The notes under the pieces are model-generated. The model saw nothing but the letters and a program-made list of their open reading frames with translations. It was not told where the DNA came from and made no database searches. Source: an uncultured Prevotellaceae bacterium (GTDB lineage Bacteria > Bacteroidota > Bacteroidia > Bacteroidales > Bacteroidaceae). From it: a stretch of DNA of 64,000 nt. The position numbers were made by a program, and so were the translations under genes. The stretch covers positions 1-64,000 of the forward strand of contig CADBAG010000003.1 in NCBI GenBank assembly GCA_902792635.1. The letters run 5' to 3'. This document shows, piece after piece, positions 41,880 through 51,555 of the stretch; position 1 is the stretch's first letter, and each line of letters starts with the position of its first letter.

Positions 41880-42160
41880 AGCACCTCGGAGAGGTGCCAC
41901 ATGGTTAGCCCCATGCAAGGAGTGAAGCGACGCAGCATGGGGTTTAGAATCGGTGGCGTTTCGTTGCAATCCGGCCTCGAAGAGGGCGAACCTCAGATAG
42001 GGTACAGAGAAGCAATTTCAGACCAGCGTCCAACCCATGTTCGCCCTCTTCGAGGCCGACCGATCAAGTTAAACCACCCTATTCGAACCCCCAGGTTGCG
42101 TCGCTGCGCTCCTTACCTGGGGCTAACCATATTCAACCTCTTCGAGGTTGTCCCCATAAA
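41880..42160. repeat. Palindrome cluster between two PLP-enzyme genes
   Basis: The 361-base gap has no gene but many palindromes: GCACCTC/GAGGTGC at 41881-41897, CCCCATGC with GCATGGGG, a 20-bp perfect inverted pair at 41972-41991 and 42039-42058, CCCCAGGT (42088-42095) with ACCTGGGG (42115-42122) and CAACCTC/GAGGTTG at 42134-42150. The style matches 21160-21420. Confidence 0.7.
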
Positions 42161-42186
42161 TCAATCTTAAAGACTAAAGAATCTTA

Positions 42187-43365
42187 TTATTGCAGTGCCT
42201 GCTTGATGTCCTCGAAGATGTCGTCGACATCCTCCAAGCCGACACTCAGACGGATCGTGGTGTCGAGAACATCCATCTTTGCTTTCTCCTCCGGTGTGAA
42301 ATTGCCGAAGATCGTTGAATAAGGATGAATGGCAAGTGTCCGGTTGTCGAAGAGGTTCGTGGCACGATGCACGAGCTTCAGACGGTTGAGGAAGTTGAAG
42401 CATGCATCCTGACTCTCAAGGTCAATGCAAACCATCGCACCGGCCGTCTTGCCAAACTGCCTCTGTGCAAGAGCATGATACTTATTGTCCTCCAATCCTA
42501 CATAGTTGACAAACTTAATCTGCTTGAGCGTCTGAAGTTTCTTTGCTAATTCAAGCGCATTGGACGACTGCACGCGATAGCGTGCATCGAGCGTCTCCAG
42601 GCCCATGGTCTGAAGGAAAGCAGCCTGAGGAGTCATGTAAGCGCCGAAGTTGAACAGCAGTTCGCTCTTGAGGGTCTGTGTGAAACCTTCAGTATACGTC
42701 GTGCCATAGTCGATGACAAGACCGCCGAGCGAGGTGGCACCGCCACTGATATATTTCGTAGAAGAAACGACCTCGATGTCAACACCAAGGCTTTGTGCTG
42801 AGAACATCGTTAAAGGAATGGTCGTTGTATCGGCCACGAGTGGGATATGATGAGCGTGTGCCACACGAGCGAGCGCCTGAAGATCCGCCACCTCCATCTG
42901 CGGGTTCGTGATGATCTCTACAAAAATGCAGCAGGTGTTGTCATCGACAGCCTGCTTGACCTTCTCGATATCCGTCAGGTCTGTCGTATGTAGTTCTACG
43001 CCGAACTTCCGCAACGAACGATTGAGAAGGTCGAAAGTATTACCAAACATATGCGTAGAGGAAACCACATTCTTTCCTTGTGCCGTGAGGGCGAGCATGA
43101 TGTTACTGATGGCAGCCATGCCACTGTTGAGCGCCGTCACACTGAAAGCATCAGTGAGGGCACGGACACGGTCCTCAAAGTTGTCTACCGTAGGGTTCTC
43201 ACAACGCGAATAGTCGGGCGCATCGATACGCTCACAGAAAGCATCTGCCATGGTCTGAGCATCACTGAACTCGTAGGCCACGGCATTATAGACCGGCATG
43301 CTCAATGCATCATAGGCATCGCGCCGGCGGTAAGGCAAGTGTATTGCTTGAGTATTTTTCTTCAT
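42187..43365 (-). CDS. Cys/Met-metabolism PLP enzyme (probable O-acetylhomoserine sulfhydrylase)
   Basis: 392 residues. The PLP lysine is in SSTKYISGGAT, and YSRCENPTVDNFEDRV, the nucleotide-proximal SGMAAISNIM and a late IRLSVGLEDVDDI block are all hallmarks of the Cys/Met metabolism family. Members include O-acetylhomoserine sulfhydrylase, cystathionine gamma-synthase and methionine gamma-lyase, which sequence alone does not separate well. The MetA with Glu111 at 62489 makes O-acetylhomoserine a likely substrate. Confidence 0.8.
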   Translation of the reverse strand: MKKNTQAIHLPYRRRDAYDALSMPVYNAVAYEFSDAQTMADAFCERIDAPDYSRCENPTVDNFEDRVRALTDAFSVTALNSGMAAISNIMLALTAQGKNVVSSTHMFGNTFDLLNRSLRKFGVELHTTDLTDIEKVKQAVDDNTCCIFVEIITNPQMEVADLQALARVAHAHHIPLVADTTTIPLTMFSAQSLGVDIEVVSSTKYISGGATSLGGLVIDYGTTYTEGFTQTLKSELLFNFGAYMTPQAAFLQTMGLETLDARYRVQSSNALELAKKLQTLKQIKFVNYVGLEDNKYHALAQRQFGKTAGAMVCIDLESQDACFNFLNRLKLVHRATNLFDNRTLAIHPYSTIFGNFTPEEKAKMDVLDTTIRLSVGLEDVDDIFEDIKQALQ

Positions 43366-43382
43366 TTATACATTAATTATCA

Positions 43383-43515
43383 TCCCACTAACTCCTAACT
43401 CCTATCTCCTAACTCCTAACTCGCAGAACTCCTAACTCCTATCTCCTAACTCCTAACTCCTATCTCCTAACTCCTATCTCCTAACTCCTAACTCCTATCT
43501 CCTAACTCCTAACTC
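43383..43515. repeat. CTCCTAACTCCTATCTC low-complexity tandem repeat
   Basis: Almost the whole gap between lptD and the PLP-enzyme gene is built from CTCCTAACTCCTA and CTCCTATCTC words. The end CTAACTCCTAACTCAATTA lies just before the lptD stop and recurs just before the stop of the gene at 51685. The repeat could extend by slippage. Confidence 0.8.
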
Positions 43516-43517
43516 AA

Positions 43518-46370
43518 TTAGTACCATTGAACTGCATTGCTGTAACCCGAGCGCTTGTCATACTTCAGAGCATCGGTCAGCGTAGAGGCATTACAACGGA
43601 AGGTGAAGTTGTAACTTGTGTAAGGTGCGAGGACAAGTGAGCAACTCATGTTGAAGCAGTGAAGGTCACGTTGCAGAGAAGCCGTGGACATAGAGACCTT
43701 GTGGTTCTCGAAATCATAACCGGATGAGAAACTGATGTTCCAGCCATCGGAGATGCGCACGTTACCACTGACGTTGAGCGTCTGTGTGAACTTATAAGGA
43801 TAACGCATCGTACTTTCGTTAAACTTACCACTTGTATTCTCACTCATCGTGATACCATAACCGAACGTGAGTGACCATGGCATAGAGAACATCATGTAAC
43901 CATCGCCATCGGTCTCGGCCTTTCCGCCTTTCTCGTCCTTAGAGGCTCCATTCTGAGCATCGATCATCGTATCATCGATATTACTGTTGATGTCAGTATC
44001 GATATTCTCATCGTCCTTGTTTTTCTTTTTCTTGTTCTTGTCATCGTCATCCTTCTCTCCACTAAAGAACTTCCGGATCTTCTCCGGCGTGAGGGTGTAA
44101 GAGATATTCTGCGACATTCCCTGGAAACGACCGAACTTACCCATGCCCCAATAGGTATGGTTGCCGACATAAGGATGATGATTCTCATCGAGCTCATAAG
44201 CATAAGAGGCAAAGACACCGGTCATGTTGAACGTATAGTTCTTCCACCATTTCAAGCGAAGGTTGACGGTAAGGTCACTCAAAGGCTTCTCTTTCGCCGC
44301 CATATTGTAAGACATCGACCAGCCTAACTGATCAATGATACTGATCTTCTTGAAGCCCGTAGAGTCTTTATCGCTCTTGACCTTCATCTCGATGTTGTTA
44401 TCGAAACTCCATGAGATACTTCCTGTGCGACCGGTACCTGGATACCCAAAGAGACTGTTCTCGTAAGGAGAATACTGAACGAGGGAGACGTTGCCATCTT
44501 CGTCCGTCTTCTGATAAGTCTTATAGTAACCATAGCGGGAAGCACCAAAGTCAGGCGCATAACTGAAACTGATCGTCGGGGTGATGACGTGGCGGATAGC
44601 CTGGATCTTATCTCCGAAGATCTTATGATTTGGCACCCAGAAGCCATAGAGCTTAGTGGAAGCTGACACCGAGAGGTTCCAGTTGTACACATTATAAAAA
44701 CCATAAGTCGTATCCGTCACCTCTTTCAGCGTTTCCGGATTCTGCGACCTCGTAATTTTGTGGGTGTACATACGGTCAGTGAAGTTGAACGAAGGCGTCA
44801 GGTTGATATAATTAAATAAGGTGAAGCTTGCACTGATAGGGATATTATGCTGGAAGCCATTGCGCCAGTCCTTGATGAGATTGGAGTGCATGATCTTGTC
44901 TTCCTTCGTGGAGATAGAGTTGGAGAACTGTCCCGTGTAGCTCATGGCGATCTTCTCATACCACCGCTCGTCACCCACCTGATGCTTCCGGCGGAAAGGA
45001 TAGAAACGGGAGATGCTGATGTTGAGGTCCGGCAAAGTCATGGAGAGCGTAGAGTCGCGCATGTTCTGACTGAGGTTCGCTGTCGAACTAAGCGAAAGGC
45101 CAATGCTGGAGAACGTTGTGCTCCAACTGACGGAAGAGGTACGTGTCGACTGCGTCAGCGACTGTGGGTTGTACATACTCGTCAGGTTGTTACGCTCATA
45201 GCTCGATGTAGCAAAGTTGACACTGGCAGAGAGAGAACTGAAAGGATTGGCTTTCGAGTCCTGACGGTGACTCCACTGAATCTTGAAACTCGTCTGCTTG
45301 GCATAGTCGGGCATGCCCTTGTCACCTGTCCGCGTATCCTGATAACTGGCAAGGAACGTGCCGCTGTATTTGTAGCGTTTGTTGTAATTGCTCGTCAAAG
45401 TCAGTCCCCACGAACCCTTTGTGTAAATCTCACCAATGAGCTTCAGATCCATCTTGTCGCTTAAAGCAAAATAGTAACCGCCGTCACGGAGATAGAATCC
45501 ACGGGAGTTCTCATCGCCATAGCTCGGCATAATGAAACCGGAGCTGTAGCTCTTTGTGAAGGGAAAGAAACCATAAGGGATGGCGAAAGGCAGCGGCACG
45601 TCGGCTACGACAAGATAAGCCGGTCCGAAGACCACATCCTTTCCCGGCCGCACCTTGGCGCGCGAGAGGGAGATATAAAAGTCGGGATGTTCCTTGTCGC
45701 AGGTCGTATAACGGCCGTGGGCCAAATAGACATCACCCGTGTCCATACGCTTGGAGATCTTACTTGTCAGGAACCCGTCCTGTTGCTCGGTATAGGCATT
45801 CTGCACATAACCCTTCTTTGTCTTGAAGTTAAAAGCGATGGTATCAGTATCATAGGTATCTGAGCCCATTGCAAAGACCGGTCGGCCCTTGATGCCATTT
45901 TTCTGCGTGCTGTCGGGAGAACCCGTAGCATGAACAAGCGAGGAGTCGAGATTCATACGGATCTTGTCACTCTTCAGATCCATGTTCTCATACTTGACCT
46001 CAGCGTTACCGAAGAGCTTGGCATCTTTCGTCTGAGCATCGTAGACCAGAGAGTCGTCAGCCGTATAGTTGACCGGTGCATCAATACCATTCTTCTTGGC
46101 TCGATTGAGCGAGTCGGCATGGATAGAGTCATCAACAGCCTTGTTATGATGATAGATGGCGAGCTGAAGAGAGTCCATGGAAAGAGTGTCTACGCCAGCC
46201 TCGTCTGCTTTAAAATTGCCTGCTTTCAAGGAGTCCTTTGTCGCCACACTGTCAGCTACGGCACCCTTGCGCTTCTTCACAGGAAGAAGCGTACTACTGT
46301 CTGCCCAGGCAAACATAACCGTAGAGATGAGCAATATGATAAAAGACCTTGTCTTGATTGATGTCCACAT
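43518..46370 (-). CDS. LptD-like LPS-assembly outer-membrane protein
   Basis: 950 residues. A signal peptide (about 1-23) leads to a periplasmic OstA-like N-terminal part (KLFGNAEVKYENMDL, ATGSPDSTQ, VQNAYTEQQDGFL), then a large C-terminal barrel with many aromatic beta strands (near 240-950). An acidic-lysine loop (about 775-800, rich in D/K) and an extended loop near 800-830 are insertions. The layout and length match the putative LptD of Bacteroidales. It should insert LPS in the outer leaflet with an LptE partner not seen here. Confidence 0.82.
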   Translation of the reverse strand: MWTSIKTRSFIILLISTVMFAWADSSTLLPVKKRKGAVADSVATKDSLKAGNFKADEAGVDTLSMDSLQLAIYHHNKAVDDSIHADSLNRAKKNGIDAPVNYTADDSLVYDAQTKDAKLFGNAEVKYENMDLKSDKIRMNLDSSLVHATGSPDSTQKNGIKGRPVFAMGSDTYDTDTIAFNFKTKKGYVQNAYTEQQDGFLTSKISKRMDTGDVYLAHGRYTTCDKEHPDFYISLSRAKVRPGKDVVFGPAYLVVADVPLPFAIPYGFFPFTKSYSSGFIMPSYGDENSRGFYLRDGGYYFALSDKMDLKLIGEIYTKGSWGLTLTSNYNKRYKYSGTFLASYQDTRTGDKGMPDYAKQTSFKIQWSHRQDSKANPFSSLSASVNFATSSYERNNLTSMYNPQSLTQSTRTSSVSWSTTFSSIGLSLSSTANLSQNMRDSTLSMTLPDLNISISRFYPFRRKHQVGDERWYEKIAMSYTGQFSNSISTKEDKIMHSNLIKDWRNGFQHNIPISASFTLFNYINLTPSFNFTDRMYTHKITRSQNPETLKEVTDTTYGFYNVYNWNLSVSASTKLYGFWVPNHKIFGDKIQAIRHVITPTISFSYAPDFGASRYGYYKTYQKTDEDGNVSLVQYSPYENSLFGYPGTGRTGSISWSFDNNIEMKVKSDKDSTGFKKISIIDQLGWSMSYNMAAKEKPLSDLTVNLRLKWWKNYTFNMTGVFASYAYELDENHHPYVGNHTYWGMGKFGRFQGMSQNISYTLTPEKIRKFFSGEKDDDDKNKKKKNKDDENIDTDINSNIDDTMIDAQNGASKDEKGGKAETDGDGYMMFSMPWSLTFGYGITMSENTSGKFNESTMRYPYKFTQTLNVSGNVRISDGWNISFSSGYDFENHKVSMSTASLQRDLHCFNMSCSLVLAPYTSYNFTFRCNASTLTDALKYDKRSGYSNAVQWY

Positions 46371-46551
46371 GTATGTTATATGTGCAAATAGAATTTGCTA
46401 AAGATATATCTCGAAAATTATGCTTGCAAATTTACATAATATCTCGTGAATAGTAGCCTCTTTTCTCAAATTTAACGTGCCATTCTTATTAATACTCTAT
46501 GAAAAGGAAAAGAATTTCGCCTTTCTTGACAAGACATTAGCGAATGTTTTT

Positions 46552-46559
46552 TAAATTTG
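46552..46559 (+). promoter_or_regulatory. -7 promoter box of nrfHA (TAAATTTG)
   Basis: TAAATTTG lies 45 bases before the nrfH ATG. An in-frame TTG inside this box is therefore not the start. TTG at 46526 is slightly too far to be a regular -33 element. Confidence 0.6.
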
Positions 46560-46604
46560 CAAACGTATCTCAAAACTTTCAAAGCTCCATTAAAAACAAC
46601 GCTT

Positions 46605-47237
46605 ATGGCTCGCTTATGGAACAACATAAAAACCTGGTGGTCATCCTTCGTTAGCTCGTTGTCTTTCCCGATGAAGACAACGCTGGTAGCTTTGTGTGGT
46701 GTCATCGTGGGGCTCGTAGCGCTTTTCATGTACCTGCTGCGCATGCATACCTACATCATTGGGGACGATCCAGCAGCCTGCATCAACTGCCACATCATGT
46801 CGCCTTACTATGCCACATGGAGCCACTCCTCCCATGGACGTGACGCGACGTGCAACGACTGTCATGTACCCAACGGCAACCTCTTGGCGCACTATGGCTT
46901 CAAAGGCCTCGACGGTATGAAGCATGTGGCTTACTTCATCACGCGCAGTGAGCGTCAGGCCATTCAGGCTGAGACAATGTCGGATGAGGTCATCATGGAC
47001 AACTGTATTCGTTGCCACAAGCAGCTCAACCAGGAGTTTGTGAAGACAGGCCGCATCGATTATATGGAAGCCCAACGTGGGGCAGGACACGCCTGCTGGG
47101 ACTGCCACCGCAATGTGCCGCACGGCGGAAAAAACTCTTTGTCGTCTACGCCCGGTGCCGAATATGTAGAGCCGATGCCGCCATCGCCCGTACCGGCGTG
47201 GCTGCAAAGAGCCTTAGGACATGATCCGGTACGCTAA
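46605..47237 (+). CDS. nrfH: Cytochrome c nitrite reductase small subunit
   Basis: 210 residues. A single N-terminal membrane anchor (about 25-47) is followed by four CxxCH haem sites: CINCH, CNDCH, CIRCH and CWDCH. This NapC/NrfH quinol dehydrogenase passes electrons from menaquinol to NrfA. The first site is followed by the IMSPYYATWSHSSH region that surrounds the first haem. Start chosen at the ATG downstream of the promoter. NrfA follows after 48 bases. Confidence 0.93.
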   Translation: MARLWNNIKTWWSSFVSSLSFPMKTTLVALCGVIVGLVALFMYLLRMHTYIIGDDPAACINCHIMSPYYATWSHSSHGRDATCNDCHVPNGNLLAHYGFKGLDGMKHVAYFITRSERQAIQAETMSDEVIMDNCIRCHKQLNQEFVKTGRIDYMEAQRGAGHACWDCHRNVPHGGKNSLSSTPGAEYVEPMPPSPVPAWLQRALGHDPVR

Positions 47238-47285
47238 GGCATGAAAACAGAAAACTTCTAAAGTAAATACAAAACACAGGATATT

Positions 47286-48782
47286 ATGGCAAAGCAACTA
47301 AAGAAATGGCAAGGCTGGCTCATCTTCGTGGGAGCCATGGTCGTTGTGTTCGTCTTGGGCCTTGTTTGCTCCTCGCTCCTTGAGCGTCGGGCAGAGGTTG
47401 TAAGCGTGTTCAACAACCGCCGCACACCGATGACCGACTCTATCGTGTCGCAGAACGAGAAGTTCGCTGAGGACTTCCCACGCGAATATGAGACATGGTC
47501 AATGACGGAAGACACGAGTTTCGTCAGCAAGTACAATGGCTCTCAGGAAGTGGATGTGTTGGAAGAGAATCCGGCCATCGTCATCAACTGGGCCGGCTAT
47601 GCTTTCTCTCGCGAGTACAACACGCCGCGTGGTCACCGCCACTGTATCGAAGACCTGCGTAAGATTCTGCGCACCGGTTCTCCGGGCGTCGATGGCCAGG
47701 AAGACATGCAGCCCGGAACGTGTTGGACGTGTAAGGGTCCGGATGTGCCACGCCTGATGCGTGAGAAAGGCGTCGACAAGTTCTATGCCGCTAAATGGAG
47801 CGACTGGGGCGATGAGGTGATGAACACCATCGGCTGCTCCGACTGCCACGATGCACGTACCATGGAGCTCCGTCCTGCCCGTCCTGCTCTCTATGAGGCT
47901 TGGGCACGCGTAGGCAAGGACGTGAAGAAAGCATCCCATCAGGAGATGCGCTCGCTCGTCTGCGCACAGTGCCATACAGAGTACTACTTCGAAAAGGAGA
48001 ACGGCAACTATCTCCACTTCCCACAGGAGAAAGGCCTGACCTGCGAAGCTGCGGAGGAGTACTACGACTCCATCGGATTCTACGACTATATCCACCCCTT
48101 GTCCAAGGCTAAGATCCTCAAGGCTCAGCATCCTGGCTATGAGATGGCGATGCAGGGTATCCACGGACAGCGCGGCGTTTCGTGTGCAGATTGCCACATG
48201 CCATATATCTCTGAAGGTGGTGTAAAATACACCGACCACCATATCATGTCACCGCTCGCTCATATCGACCGTACCTGTCAGACTTGTCACCGCCAGCCGG
48301 CTGATGTCCTGAGACAGAATGTCTATGACCGCGAGGAAAAAGTGTACACCTTCGCTAAAAAGGTTGATGTGCAGCTTGCTGATGCCCACCTTATGGCACA
48401 GTTCGCCTGGAAGCATGGTGCTAAGGACAACGAGATGAAGAAGGCCCTCGACGACATCCGTAAGAGTCAGTGGCGCTGGGACTATTCGATGGCTTCGCAT
48501 GGTGCCGCTTTCCATGCACCTCAGGAGTGCATGCGCCTGCTGGCTGATGCTATGGAATATGCTAAGGACGCTCAGCTCGAATGCCAGAAGGTTGTAGCTA
48601 TGCACGGATGGACAAAAGCTATTCCGCTGCCTGACATCTCCACTCGCGAGAAGGCAGCCAAATATATCGGCTTAAATATGCCGCAACTCAGGAAACAGAA
48701 GAAGGACTTCCTTGACACAGTGGTTCCAAAATGGATTGAGACAGCAAGGAAGAACAAACGGTTCATTACGCAACCTATCTAA
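47286..48782 (+). CDS. nrfA: Ammonia-forming cytochrome c nitrite reductase
   Basis: 498 residues. The active-site haem motif is CWTCK at 146-150, where lysine replaces histidine as in NrfA, followed by CSDCH, CAQCH, CADCH and CQTCH, giving five haems. The catalytic Tyr and His lie in YYDS and GIHGQRGVSC context. An uncleaved signal anchor covers about 12-30. The enzyme reduces nitrite to ammonium with six electrons in the periplasm. A terminator follows, then the haem-attachment genes. Confidence 0.95.
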   Translation: MAKQLKKWQGWLIFVGAMVVVFVLGLVCSSLLERRAEVVSVFNNRRTPMTDSIVSQNEKFAEDFPREYETWSMTEDTSFVSKYNGSQEVDVLEENPAIVINWAGYAFSREYNTPRGHRHCIEDLRKILRTGSPGVDGQEDMQPGTCWTCKGPDVPRLMREKGVDKFYAAKWSDWGDEVMNTIGCSDCHDARTMELRPARPALYEAWARVGKDVKKASHQEMRSLVCAQCHTEYYFEKENGNYLHFPQEKGLTCEAAEEYYDSIGFYDYIHPLSKAKILKAQHPGYEMAMQGIHGQRGVSCADCHMPYISEGGVKYTDHHIMSPLAHIDRTCQTCHRQPADVLRQNVYDREEKVYTFAKKVDVQLADAHLMAQFAWKHGAKDNEMKKALDDIRKSQWRWDYSMASHGAAFHAPQECMRLLADAMEYAKDAQLECQKVVAMHGWTKAIPLPDISTREKAAKYIGLNMPQLRKQKKDFLDTVVPKWIETARKNKRFITQPI

Positions 48783-48814
48783 CGTTTCCGCTTCAGGATG
48801 ACGTGTTTGTTTAT

Positions 48815-48847
48815 ACTGGCTCCGGCAATAGCCGGAACCAGTTTTTC
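48815..48847 (+). terminator. Terminator after nrfA
   Basis: ACTGG-CT-CCGGC and GCCGG-AA-CCAGT form a stem with a small internal mismatch and an AATA loop, followed by TTTTT. It may be leaky, so resB and ccsA could still be partly co-expressed with nrfHA. Confidence 0.75.
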
Positions 48848-48894
48848 ATGATTCATAACAACCAACACCTACCACCCAACACCTTTTAAAAATT

Positions 48895-50184
48895 ATGTGG
48901 AAGAAACCTTATACATATCGCGAAGGATTTGTCATTGATGTCGGCCTCATCCTCGTAGGCGCCATGCTGCAACTCAGCATGGGTCTCCTCGATTGGGATA
49001 TCTTTATGTGGCCGGCTAATATCATCGCCCTTGTCTCCTTTGTCCTCTTAACCGTTATCGTCTATTCGCGCAGAAGTAAGTCCTACTTCTTGCGCTTTAT
49101 GACAACCCCACAGGCAGCCGTGCCCGCTATCGTGGTCGTCGTGTTCATGACGCTTATCATGGGCCTCACGAAGCAAGCTTCTCCGCAGAGTATGACCAAT
49201 GATCCCATTGGCCTGTCGAGGATGCTCAGTTTCTGGCCTTTCATCCTTATCTACGTCTGGATGACTGCCATCGTAGGGCAAGAGATGCTTTGGCAGATCA
49301 TGCATGCCTCTCGACATCGGTGGCCTTCACTGCTTAGTCATGTCGGCTTGTTCGTTGTTCTCACCTGTGGCACCTTGGGCAGTGCCGACATGCAACGGCT
49401 GAAGATGTATTGTGAACAGGGCAAACCGGAATGGCGTGCCTTGGATGCCTACAACAACGTGCATCATCTGCCCATTGCCGTACAATTGGAGAAGTTCACC
49501 ATTGACGAATATCCTCCGAAGCTCATGGTTATTGACAAGAGTGGTGTCCCTATTCCCGCAAAGAAACCGGAGACGCTACTTATCGACTCTACCTTCAAAG
49601 GTGGTGATATCCAAGGGTGGCATGTCACCATTAAGAAACGTGTCGACAACGCCATGCCGGCAGCTTTAGCCAAGATGGGTAACAGCATCCCGACAGAAAT
49701 GATGCGACGCCTGCGTCTCGACTCTCTCGGGCAGGTTATGAACAAGGAGGGCTATCTGCCCACTACCAATCCCGGTTCTGAATGCGCACTCCTTGTCTCA
49801 GCTACGAAAGGCAACGAGAAACACGAGGGCTGGGTGACATGTGGCAGTTACCAGTTTGCCTATCAAGGGCTGACGCTCGACAACGGCCGGAGTCTCGTCA
49901 TGGGACAACGTGAGCCCAAGCGTTACGCATCGCTCGTGGATGTCTACACCGAAGACGGGAAGAACTTGCAGACAACCATCGAGGTCAACCACCCGCTTAC
50001 CATCAATGGCTGGAAGATCTATCAGCTCAGTTACAACGAAGAAATGGGCAAATGGAGCACGCTCAGTGTCTTAGAGTTTGTCCGTGACCCATGGCTCCCG
50101 GTCGTATATATCGGCATCCTGCTTTTGGCATTAGGAGCAATAGGTCTGCTCTTCGATACAAGAAAGAAAACTAATATTGAATGA
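48895..50184 (+). CDS. resB: ResB-type cytochrome c biogenesis protein
   Basis: 429 residues. Membrane segments lie near 16-36, 40-58, 76-95, 108-126 and again at 403-422, around a large periplasmic domain (about 165-400) rich in beta strands with GWKIYQLSYNEEMG, a hallmark of ResB/Ccs1 proteins. With CcsA it transports haem and attaches it to apocytochromes c (system II). The position directly after nrfHA fits a dedicated or main role for NrfHA maturation. Its stop overlaps the ccsA start by four bases. Confidence 0.85.
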   Translation: MWKKPYTYREGFVIDVGLILVGAMLQLSMGLLDWDIFMWPANIIALVSFVLLTVIVYSRRSKSYFLRFMTTPQAAVPAIVVVVFMTLIMGLTKQASPQSMTNDPIGLSRMLSFWPFILIYVWMTAIVGQEMLWQIMHASRHRWPSLLSHVGLFVVLTCGTLGSADMQRLKMYCEQGKPEWRALDAYNNVHHLPIAVQLEKFTIDEYPPKLMVIDKSGVPIPAKKPETLLIDSTFKGGDIQGWHVTIKKRVDNAMPAALAKMGNSIPTEMMRRLRLDSLGQVMNKEGYLPTTNPGSECALLVSATKGNEKHEGWVTCGSYQFAYQGLTLDNGRSLVMGQREPKRYASLVDVYTEDGKNLQTTIEVNHPLTINGWKIYQLSYNEEMGKWSTLSVLEFVRDPWLPVVYIGILLLALGAIGLLFDTRKKTNIE

Positions 50185-50978
50185 TTATGATTTGGAACTA
50201 CTTCATATATATAGGCATCATCTCCGTCGTACTGTGGTTCTCCGGAGCTTGGATGGCATGGAAAGATAAAGAGAAAGGAGCTATAGCTCTTACGATGGCC
50301 GGTTTTGTGCTTATGGCAGTCTATGTAGGCTGCCTTTGGGCAGAGCTCGACCGTCCGCCAATGCGCACCATGGGTGAAACAAGACTTTGGTACAGTCTAC
50401 TGTTGCCGTTTGCCGGTGTCTTCGTCTATGTGCGTTGGAAATATAAATGGATTTTGTCGTTCACATCTATCCTTGCTACGGTCTTCGTCTTCATTAATAT
50501 CTTTAAGCCGGAGATACACAGCAAGAACCTCATGCCGGCGTTGCAGAGTCCTTGGTTTGCTCCGCATGTCATCGTTTATATGCTTGCCTATGCCATGATG
50601 GGAGCCGCTTTTGTCGTGGCTGTCTATCTATTATTCATCAAAAAGAAGCAAGGGGGGAATGGAAAAGAAATGCAGATGATCGACAACATGGTGTATGTCA
50701 GCTACGCCTTCCTTACCCTCGGCATGCTCATGGGCGCTTTGTGGGCGAAGACAGCTTGGGGCCATTACTGGAGTTGGGACCCGAAAGAGACCTGGGCTGC
50801 CATCACTTGGTTTTCCTACCTCGCATACATCCATTATCGTCTTGCTCCCACAGCTAAGAAGTGCACGGCGCTATGGATGGTCATTGCCACATTCTGCCTG
50901 TTGCAGATGTGCTGGTGGGGCGTCAACTATCTGCCTTCAGCACAAGGTACAAGCATCCATACCTACAGCATGCAATAA
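50181..50978 (+). CDS. ccsA: CcsA/ResC-type cytochrome c assembly protein
   Basis: 265 residues with about eight membrane segments. The haem-handling WWD box reads WGHYWSWDPKETW and lies near residues 193-205; conserved histidines flank it (HVIVYMLAY and HTYSM near the end). This is the haem exporter and ligase half of the system II cytochrome c maturation complex. It is translationally coupled to resB. Confidence 0.9.
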   Translation: MIMIWNYFIYIGIISVVLWFSGAWMAWKDKEKGAIALTMAGFVLMAVYVGCLWAELDRPPMRTMGETRLWYSLLLPFAGVFVYVRWKYKWILSFTSILATVFVFINIFKPEIHSKNLMPALQSPWFAPHVIVYMLAYAMMGAAFVVAVYLLFIKKKQGGNGKEMQMIDNMVYVSYAFLTLGMLMGALWAKTAWGHYWSWDPKETWAAITWFSYLAYIHYRLAPTAKKCTALWMVIATFCLLQMCWWGVNYLPSAQGTSIHTYSMQ

Positions 50979-50981
50979 ACA

Positions 50982-51001
50982 AGGGCGGCCCAGAGACCGC
51001 C
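50982..51001. terminator. Hairpin between convergent ccsA and HD genes
   Basis: GGGCGG and CCGCCC form a 6-bp stem with an eight-base loop, followed by ATTTTATTATT on the plus strand. It lies only 12 bases from the convergent stop at 51014 and can serve both strands. Confidence 0.55.
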
Positions 51002-51013
51002 CACAGTATTTTA

Positions 51014-51550
51014 TTATTCAAACAACGCCTTCCAGGCAAGGAATCGTTCCAAGCCGTCCTTGCCGAACCGGGCGATACTCTTCTCTGCCTGCTCAAACGA
51101 CTTCTCGCGGTCCGGATGCGTCTTTGAGTAGAACTTGTCTGCATAACAGATGAGTTTCTCTTCAAGGGTCTCTGGGAGGAAGTCACGATGCGGCAAGGGA
51201 AGGTCCTGTTCAATAATCTCCTTCTCTGTCAGTCCTGCACCGGTATGACGCTCACAGACTCGGGCATGACGCGGGAAGCCCTCGGCACGCATCATCTCAG
51301 CACCGATAAGGCCATGACGAAGATAAGGCTCCGTGCCGAAACAGCAAATCTTCGGTGCATCACAGCGGCAGATACCAATATCGTGAAGCATAGCAGCCTC
51401 TTCTACAAAACGACGGTCGAGATGAAGCTCCGGATGAGCATCACAAATCTTCAGCGCCCGCTTCGTAACGAGCGTAGAGTGCACAATCAAAATATCCCGA
51501 AGCTGGTTGGCCTCGGGATAATATTTATCAATGATCTTGTTATAATCCAT
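51014..51550 (-). CDS. HD-domain phosphohydrolase
   Basis: 178 residues. The metal site is formed by His24, the pair His56-Asp57 in AAMLHDIGICRCD, then HGLIGAEMM and ERHTGAG histidines, and a late ADKFYSK aspartate. Small HD proteins of this type often act on nucleotides or pyridoxal/cyclic nucleotides; no substrate can be predicted. It faces ccsA and lies beyond a large hairpin from the carboxyltransferase gene. Confidence 0.82.
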   Translation of the reverse strand: MDYNKIIDKYYPEANQLRDILIVHSTLVTKRALKICDAHPELHLDRRFVEEAAMLHDIGICRCDAPKICCFGTEPYLRHGLIGAEMMRAEGFPRHARVCERHTGAGLTEKEIIEQDLPLPHRDFLPETLEEKLICYADKFYSKTHPDREKSFEQAEKSIARFGKDGLERFLAWKALFE

Positions 51551-51555
51551 ATTTC

